This document shows, in pieces, positions 57,634 to 64,000 of a stretch of 64,000 bases of DNA. Under the pieces are notes generated by a model. That model saw only the letters and a list, made by a program, of their open reading frames with translations, did no database searches and was not told where the DNA came from. Numbering within the stretch: position 1 is the stretch's first letter; each line of letters opens with the position of its first letter. The position numbers were made by a program, and so were the translations under genes. Origin of the DNA: Paraspadella gotoi (lineage: Eukaryota; Chaetognatha); NCBI GenBank assembly GCA_051294375.1, contig CM119270.1, positions 11,263,626 to 11,327,625 on the forward strand, in the 5' to 3' direction.

Positions 57634-57989
57634 ACTTATCCGGCGCGTGTCTGCGCATCGACAAACGCTCTGTTTGTACTGGAAGCGAATGGGCAGGTGG
57701 ACTCCAGACGCGATTTGAACCGACGACGATAATGCGGGCGACGACGACGATAAAGAAGACGAAAGACGACGACGACGATAAAGTGAACGAAGAAGGACTG
57801 AGGTGACACGCGAACTGAGTCAACCATTTNNNNNNNNNNNNNNNNNNNNNNNNNNNNNNNNNNNNNNNNNNNNNNNNNNNNNNNNNNNNNNNNNNNNNNN
57901 NNNNNNNNNNNNNNNNNNNNNNNNNNNNNNNNNNNNNNNNNNNNNNNNNNNNNNNNNNNNNNNNNNNNNNNNNNNNNNNNNNNNNNNNN

Positions 57990-58022
<33 letters not shown>

Positions 58023-58868
58023 TCATTGGTACTAATCCACCAGCGACAGAATTTTACCATTTTTAATGTTTGAATTCTTGGACTCGTTCCGCTTTGGAAT
58101 TAGTGTGCTATTGAAACTTGTCTTGTTCTTTTTCTAAGTTTTTCAGTTCGATCAAAATTGCATTAATAACTGCTTCGAAGGAAAAACTTGATTTACCGCT
58201 GAATATTCGAATATATGAAGTGTTGAGGATCGATACAATTTTTAAACAACCCGCATAAATATTGTGCAATGTGCATCTTTATAATTATAATCTACAACTC
58301 TTACAACTTACGTTTTCACTTTGCATTGATTTTGAATTAATAAATCAATTTCAATTGTTGAAACGGATGTTATAATAATATGTATTCCAATAATACGTAA
58401 ATCAATAAAAATCCAAAACTCCGACCCTAAACTTTCGCCGCTTTCGATTAACAAGGACTCACGTTGAAAGTCTCTTTTCAGTCTTCTCCACAGNNNNNNN
58501 NNNNNNNNNNNNNNNNNNNNNNNNNNNNNNNNNNNNNNNNNNNNNNNNNNNNNNNNNNNNNNNNNNNNNNNNNNNNNNNNNNNNNNNNNNNNNNNNNNNN
58601 NNNNNNNNNNNNNNNNNNNNNNNNNNNNNNNNNNNNNNNNNNNNNNNNNNNNNNNNNNNNNNNNNNNNNNNNNNNNNNNNNNNNNNNNNNNNNNNNNNNN
58701 NNNNNNNNNNNNNNNNNNNNNNNNNNNNNNNNNNNNNNNNNNNNNNNNNNNNNNNNNNNNNNNNNNNNNNNNNNNNNNNNNNNNNNNNNNNNNNNNNNNN
58801 NNNNNNNNNNTCTCTTTCTTTCCTTTGTTCCATTCTTTTTCTTACCATCCGCGTCCCGGAGATTTCAG

Positions 58869-59056
58869 ATCTTCTTCCCAACGGACTCCAACTGTCTCTC
58901 CCTTCATCAACAAGAAAACTACTCCAGTCGCCCGTCGCGTTGTCCACCCATCCTCTCAACGGGGACGATGACGTAGAAGACAATGACGTTGACGACGATA
59001 ATGACGATAACAATTTTTCTCTCTTGCTCTTCTCTCAGATTTATTCTTTATGTTAA
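58869..59056 (+). CDS. Possible last exon of an unseen gene
   Basis: An acceptor-like GATTTCAG is followed in phase 1 by 61 open codons (DLLPNGLQLSLPSSTRKLLQ, then an Asp/Asn-rich run) and a TAA. The 317-N gap just upstream would hold the preceding exons. The Asp/Asn-rich half is simple-sequence-like, so this is tentative. Confidence 0.22.
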
Positions 59057-59184
59057 TCAGCCTTTTCCTTTTCTGGTCGGTCTGTCCGTATTTCATTTCG
59101 CCGGTCGGTCCCAGGTACATTTGAAAGTTAATACTGAGCCAAAAATGACAAGCAGGTTTTGTACCACGCGAAACTTTGTAAATA

Positions 59185-59696
59185 CACTACTGTTCAAAAT
59201 AAACGCCCCACTTTATAACTTTAGATTCCAGACACTCTATAAAGACATTTTTGCAAATTATATAAAAAAATATAATCTTTTTAAAAAAAGAAATCAATGT
59301 ATCTAAATTTTACTACAATCGGTCAAGTGGTTTAGGAGATATAATTTTTTAAANNNNNNNNNNNNNNNNNNNNNNNNNNNNNNNNNNNNNNNNNNNNNNN
59401 NNNNNNNNNNNNNNNNNNNNNNNNNNNNNNNNNNNNNNNNNNNNNNNNNNNNNNNNNNNNNNNNNNNNNNNNNNNNNNNNNNNNNNNNNNNNNNNNNNNN
59501 NNNNNNNNNNNNCTTTTATCATATGTTTTAATAACCTTAAGATTATTATTTAGGGAACTGAGGCAATCCAGTTATCCAGCTATCCAGTATATTTTTTTAA
59601 TTTTTAATCTACTACAATCTACTATAAAGTATTAGAAAAAATAAGTTGGTCTTAAATCTGTATGGTGGACTAAAATCCACCAACCGTTCATCAGCG
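59185..59696. mobile_element. Second copy of the Tc1-like element, partial, inverted
   Basis: Starts after TA with CACTACTGTTCAAAATAAAC and GCCCCACTTTATA, matching the right end of the 12,191-13,423 element read backwards. After the N gap, GGCAATCCAGTTATCCAGCT matches the reverse complement of the first copy near 12,500. The far end is lost at the gap. Confidence 0.75.
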
Positions 59697-59721
59697 NNNN
59701 NNNNNNNNNNNNNNNNNNNNN

Positions 59722-62700
59722 TCGTCGGCCGAATCTACTGTTTTCTACTTTGTTTCCTTTTTGTTTTCTTTTCTCTTGTTTTAGTTTTCATTCGTAAATT
59801 TGCTTCTGCCAATCTTGGTCTCCACGAATTTTTTTTTCGAAATTTGTTCTCGCACTTTGTTCACTGTGTTCTCCTTTTTGTTCCCTCCTTCGCGAGGAAA
59901 GGAAGGTAACGATGAGCGACCGAGTTGCTGGGCTGCCGTCCCAAGGGGCGGGGTTGCGCGTCCCAAGTGCTGGGGATGCCGCGGCCAGAGGCTGGGGTGA
60001 CGGTCCGAGGGGCGGGGGTTCGGTTGCTTGGCTTCGCGCTTCGGTCCCTCGTTGTGGACGCGAGGGTGAAGCGGCCCAATTCCACCATGATGTAACGTGA
60101 TGTAGAGAAAGTGTTGATTGTAGCGATGAAAGATATGAAAAGAACGGCGAAGCGAGGAGAATTGATTTCGAATCGAATCGAGGATGAAAAGATTAAACGT
60201 CGGACAACGACAGACGATAATAACGACGAAATGAGGATCGACGGACGAAGTTTTTCTTCAAAACATTTTCTTTCGATTTCTCGAATATTTGTTTTTAGTC
60301 AAAAAATAGTCGGACGAAGAAGACGAACGCGATGTTTTGACTTCCTTCCCTCGGAACTCGCAATTTGAAGACTGACGATGAAGAAATCCGCCCTCGGGGT
60401 TTTAAAGAGAGATGAGGAGAGGAGGAGGAGGAGGAGGAGGAGGAGACAGTTGGATATTGCAGTCTTTTCCTTTTCGTCGTCGTCGGTTCTTCGTCGTTCG
60501 TCTTCGTCGATCGTCATTCTCCTTTGTCCTCGTGTTTCCTCATCATCATCTCTTCTTTAAGGTTTACGACATTCGCGGATATGCTGCGGCGTCGTCGTCG
60601 TCGTCGTCGTCGTCTCGTTGTTCGATCGATCTAATCAAGATTTCTTTGTTTTTCTCCGAACAGGCTTGGCGATCCACAATACTACATTTGGCTTAAAAAA
60701 AATGATTCATATTCTTAAAATAAAAAAATAGGCAATAGAAACATAATGCCAAAAAATTAAAAAGTTTGTATTTATTTAAAATTTTATATATTTACCCATT
60801 ATATTAAAATATGATTTATATTTATTATTTCAAGCCCAAAGAAGATAAACAGCAGTCAACAAACATTTAGGGCAGCCACTGCAAGCAGTCTTTTGCTTTT
60901 GCTTTTGCTTATGGGTACAGGTGTAAATTTCTCGGAGTCCCTCTTTACTTCCAGGAGACGAACTGGATTATCATTCAGAAAGGAGAGAAAGAGAGAGAGA
61001 GAGAGAGAGAAGAGAGGAGGAAGAGATGAGAGAGAGAAGGAGAGAGGAGAGAGATAAGAGAGATTAAAATCAGTTTTTTTCGGCCCGCTGGTGGCAGATG
61101 GGCGGGGGGTTGATCCTTACGAAGAGCTCCTGGGTGATTAGCGGCCGATTTTTTTTGTTCTCAAGTATAATAATAGAAAAAAAAATAATGGTTGAAACAT
61201 TTATAAACATTAAAACCTATATGTTATATTGTTCAAAACTCACTTTTAAGCCTGGTCTTGCTTCAATCAAAAATTCGCGGGCGGAGTTTTGGCAAGCTTA
61301 AGTTTTTATTTAACTTTTATTTACTTTTAACCTTGATTGTTTTGAATACGTTTAGGCTGTAATAAAATAGTTATATATATATATATGTATATATATCTAA
61401 TCATCCTTACTTCTGTAGTATCGGAACATCGACCTGAAAACTTTTTCTTTTTTGTCGTGAAGTCGACCCGAAGACCGAAGGTGAGTTCGTTCGTGACTTC
61501 GATTCGTCTCGTCTGATCTTGTGAATCTAACATTCGTCGGCGAGAGAATTAACGAAAACTCACTCTGTTGATTCGGCGAAATCTTCCACATACTAAAGAA
61601 AACGAGTTTTGGGGAACCAGATTTTCACAGTCAAAATCTTATGAAAAACGAATGTCACAAACTCTTAAATCACCAAGTTTTAAACTGACTCGATATTTGA
61701 AAAAAAAAAATTTTTATTGAAATTTATTTTTTTATTAATAGTTGACATGATGTTATAGTTTGATTTTTTGGCAGTTTTCATTCACCGAATTTATTTTAGA
61801 AAGAATGGAGGAAGTGGAGAGAAGAAGATGGAAAGAGGATTAAAAGTAGAAAAATGAGGTCGAAAATGAAATGAGAGTTAAAATAAACCAAGCGGAAAAA
61901 AAAATAAGAAAAAAATAGATTTCCCTTTTTGAAAAAAAACTCCATTTCACATCTGGTTTCGTATTTGAGCCGAAGGATAAAAACAGACGGCAAAAAGAGA
62001 AGGCAGATGCGGCCGAGCGAGAAGCACGGCAAAGACCGCAGACCTGATTCAGGCGGAGAACATCGTCGTCGACTTTCTTTTCAGATTTCTTCGTATTTAA
62101 CGCAAAAATATTATTAATAAGAAACTGAAGTTTGAATAGATTCAACTCTTTCTTTCTTTCTTTCATCTTTTCTTCTTTCTTTTCTTTTCTTTTTCTTTCT
62201 TTTCATTCTTTTCCTCTTTCTTTCTTTCTTCTTTCTCTTTCTTTCTTTCTTCTTCTTTCTTTCCCTTCTTTCCGTTCTTTCTTTCTTTCACAATCGATAA
62301 ACGTTAGAAAGCCACAAACTCCAAGCAGACGAGCAACAAGCCTTCGTCACTTCCTGATTTTTTCCGGAAATAAGAATAGAAAGTGGACCAGAACTGTATG
62401 AAGGGTCCCCATTGTCCGCATTTTCGGGTCGTCATTGTCGGGGCAGGCAATATCGATGCGGCGTCATCCAGGCGGCGATCAGATGGAATCGGGCAAAGCC
62501 ACAAGGATGGGATGAAGGACTCTTGTTTCTCTTTCAAAGAACCGAAATTTTGTCTACGAGTTAAGGAAGAAAATAAAGGAGGAGAGAGCGCGTGGATTCT
62601 AATCCATCTGAGGCTTAAATGCTCATGTCTGTTTCGTTCACTTTCATAATTCGGTCAAATAACGCTCTTCCTTTATATTTAGTCTCTTTTCAATGAAACG

Positions 62701-63422
62701 TTTGCTATAGTTATATGGAGCACCTACGTGCGTCTTGTGAGTACTAATGCTCGTTATCGACATCTTGTCTTTTCAATTTCCACTATACAATGTATTAGTT
62801 CTACCATAGATTTTGCTTAACTCATTCGTTTTTTTTCACGATTGACTATTTCTTGCTTTTTCTTTCGGTGTACGTTTCTTAGTTAATTTCATTATTTCCA
62901 GTGAGGGTTTTCCTTCTTTTTTTTTTTAGTTTGAAACGTTCGAAGTCATTTCGTCGTCATTCGTCTCTTCGTCGTTTGTCGTTTTTTCGCTCTCCTTTTC
63001 GTCAGTTCGAAAACGAGGCAAAGAAGGGTTTTGGTGTCACCCTTCGGGGACCCTAGGCGAGCACGGACAAAATGCAAAGTCGTCCTCGTCGTCGTCGTAA
63101 ATCGTCGTCGTTCGACTTCGTCGTTATCGTCACGCCTCGTGATTCGTGACGATTAACCTTTGGGGGCGTTATACAGATTTTTTTGCAAGCAAACAGGAAA
63201 AAAAGGAAAAAATAGGAGGATCGATTAAAACGTCAAAAAGAAAAGAACTTGTGTGAATTTCGGACGACCGAGAATTAAAATATGGTTTAGGATGTTTCTG
63301 TCTAAGAAACCAATATTTTTTTTTCCCTAACTCACTATCAAACTGGATTTAGAGTCAATTTCTTTCACTTCTTTGCTAAACGGCCCCACTAAAATACATT
63401 ACATTTCTGTACAGTATATTTT
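59722..63422. repeat. 3.7 kb duplicated block, copy 2
   Basis: Starts on the first base after an N gap and runs parallel to 53,821-57,464. It differs mainly by inserted or deleted single bases, often within homopolymers and microsatellites. Divergence from copy 1 is abrupt after ACAGTATATTTT at 63,422. Probably an unpolished alternative haplotype rather than a true tandem duplicate. Confidence 0.9.
59730..60089 (-). pseudogene. Copy-2 version of ISXO2-like exon 1, frameshifted
   Basis: Corresponds to 53,817-54,178. The start region (GGTGGAATTGG context, near 60,088) and Pro-Gln repeats are recognisable, but several one-base insertions and deletions break the frame. The donor falls in the gap. 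Either a dead duplicate or an assembly artefact. Confidence 0.6.
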
Positions 63423-64000
63423 CATGTTGTAATTTTTCTCTTCTTCGTTGTTCAATAAGATAGCAGATTCGAAAACGAAAGTTTTAGTATTTTTTACAAA
63501 CGATTTTTATTTACAAAATATTGGACATTGTTTCGGGGACTCTTGTTTTCGGAGACAGGGAAGTCTCTATCTTCATCCGTTCCGAACAGCACAAGAAGCC
63601 TATAAAAGACAGCGAGGCCACTTACCTGTCGGCCATAGCAAGAACATTCGGCCAAATACGGGCCATCTGTTTGAAGAACGGATGTCTCAATGCTGTCCCA
63701 TGACCAAAAACCGTTCTCAAGACGGTAATTAGAGAGCAATTTACATCAAAAGGCCCCTTCGAGCCCTCTCATGAACCGTGATGGAGACGATCGAGCTCCC
63801 TCTAAGCTACGATCGCTCATCAAGTTGGCGGATTGGGAACACCCTACACCACCCAACCGCCGTGATTCCCCTGTCCCACTCAACGGGTCAGGCGGAGGGC
63901 TCTCAGCAGGCAATGGACGTCCGATGCTCTCCGACCTACAAGCAACTTGGGTGTGACCCCTTCTCACCACTGAGCGTCGACAAACGACGGCCTGCAGGAG
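63423..64000. other. Unidentified GC-richer segment at the window edge
   Basis: Two adjacent open frames on the + strand: 63,521-63,703 (contains VSGTLVFGDREVSIFIRSEQ and LSAIARTFGQIRAICLKNG) and 63,775-63,956 (contains LADWEHPTPPNRRDSPVPLN). The first has coding-like codon use without an ATG near its start, as in an internal or terminal exon or a retroelement fragment. No family recognised. The sequence continues beyond the window. Confidence 0.3.

Larger units (their letters stand above)
57465..59721. other. Gapped spacer between the two duplicate blocks
   Basis: Contains a CGA array (about 57,597-57,633), four N gaps (57,830-57,989; 58,494-58,810; 59,354-59,512; 59,697-59,721), a CT array against the first gap (57,990-58,019), a possible exon (58,869-59,056) and an inverted Tc1-like copy (from 59,185). 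Confidence 0.7.

Overview
This is a stretch of animal nuclear DNA, not bacterial or viral. Genes are split into many short exons with GT-AG introns, and the introns and spacers are crowded with GA/CT, TTTC and GAC/GTC microsatellites, TIR transposon remnants and N gaps. The gene set (otoferlin-like ferlin, rhodopsin-class GPCR, SLC22 transporter, Merlin/ISXO2-derived protein, Penelope-type hammerhead motif) fits an invertebrate. An arthropod, possibly a crustacean, is my guess; the sequence does not prove it.

Layout. 1-3,100: mostly simple repeats. 3,162-8,168 (+): an 11-exon class A GPCR with part of its fourth transmembrane helix lost in a gap. 8,200-14,000: spacer with a palindromic RFX X-box-like site (9,450) and a Tc1-like element (12,191-13,423) that contains a Penelope-type inverted repeat carrying a complete hammerhead ribozyme motif. 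14,089-36,877 (+): a full-length otoferlin-like gene of about 44 exons and about 2,020 codons. It has two GC-AG introns, an exon boxed in by two minisatellites, paired inverted transposons in its introns, and two tandem alternative last exons. 37,792-42,013 (-): an unrecognised acidic, cysteine-rich protein with a possible fibronectin-III-like strand region. 42,514-43,137 (-): a small multi-pass membrane protein whose start codon sits on a micro-exon. 45,418-49,854 (+): an SLC22 organic-ion transporter. 51,074-54,178 (-): a five-exon gene with the zinc-ribbon and helix region of an ISXO2/Merlin transposase but no DDE domain. 54,180-63,422: mostly two copies of one 3.65 kb block (53,821-57,464 and 59,722-63,422) separated by gapped sequence. 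63,423-64,000: an unidentified GC-richer segment.

The genes share no evident pathway. Otoferlin-family proteins are Ca2+/lipid-binding C2 proteins of vesicle fusion, the SLC22 protein is a plasma-membrane carrier, and the GPCR is a receptor of unknown ligand.

Quality warning. Several well-conserved exons (ferlin exons 23, 29 and 41, GPCR exons 2-3, the ISXO2-like exon 4/5 junction) contain single-base slips, often in homopolymers. Two 10-N gaps have duplicated flanks. The second copy of the 3.65 kb block differs from the first mainly by indels and starts exactly at a gap. I read all of these chiefly as assembly and polishing errors. Exon borders were set by eye from splice consensus, reading phase and remembered family conservation.
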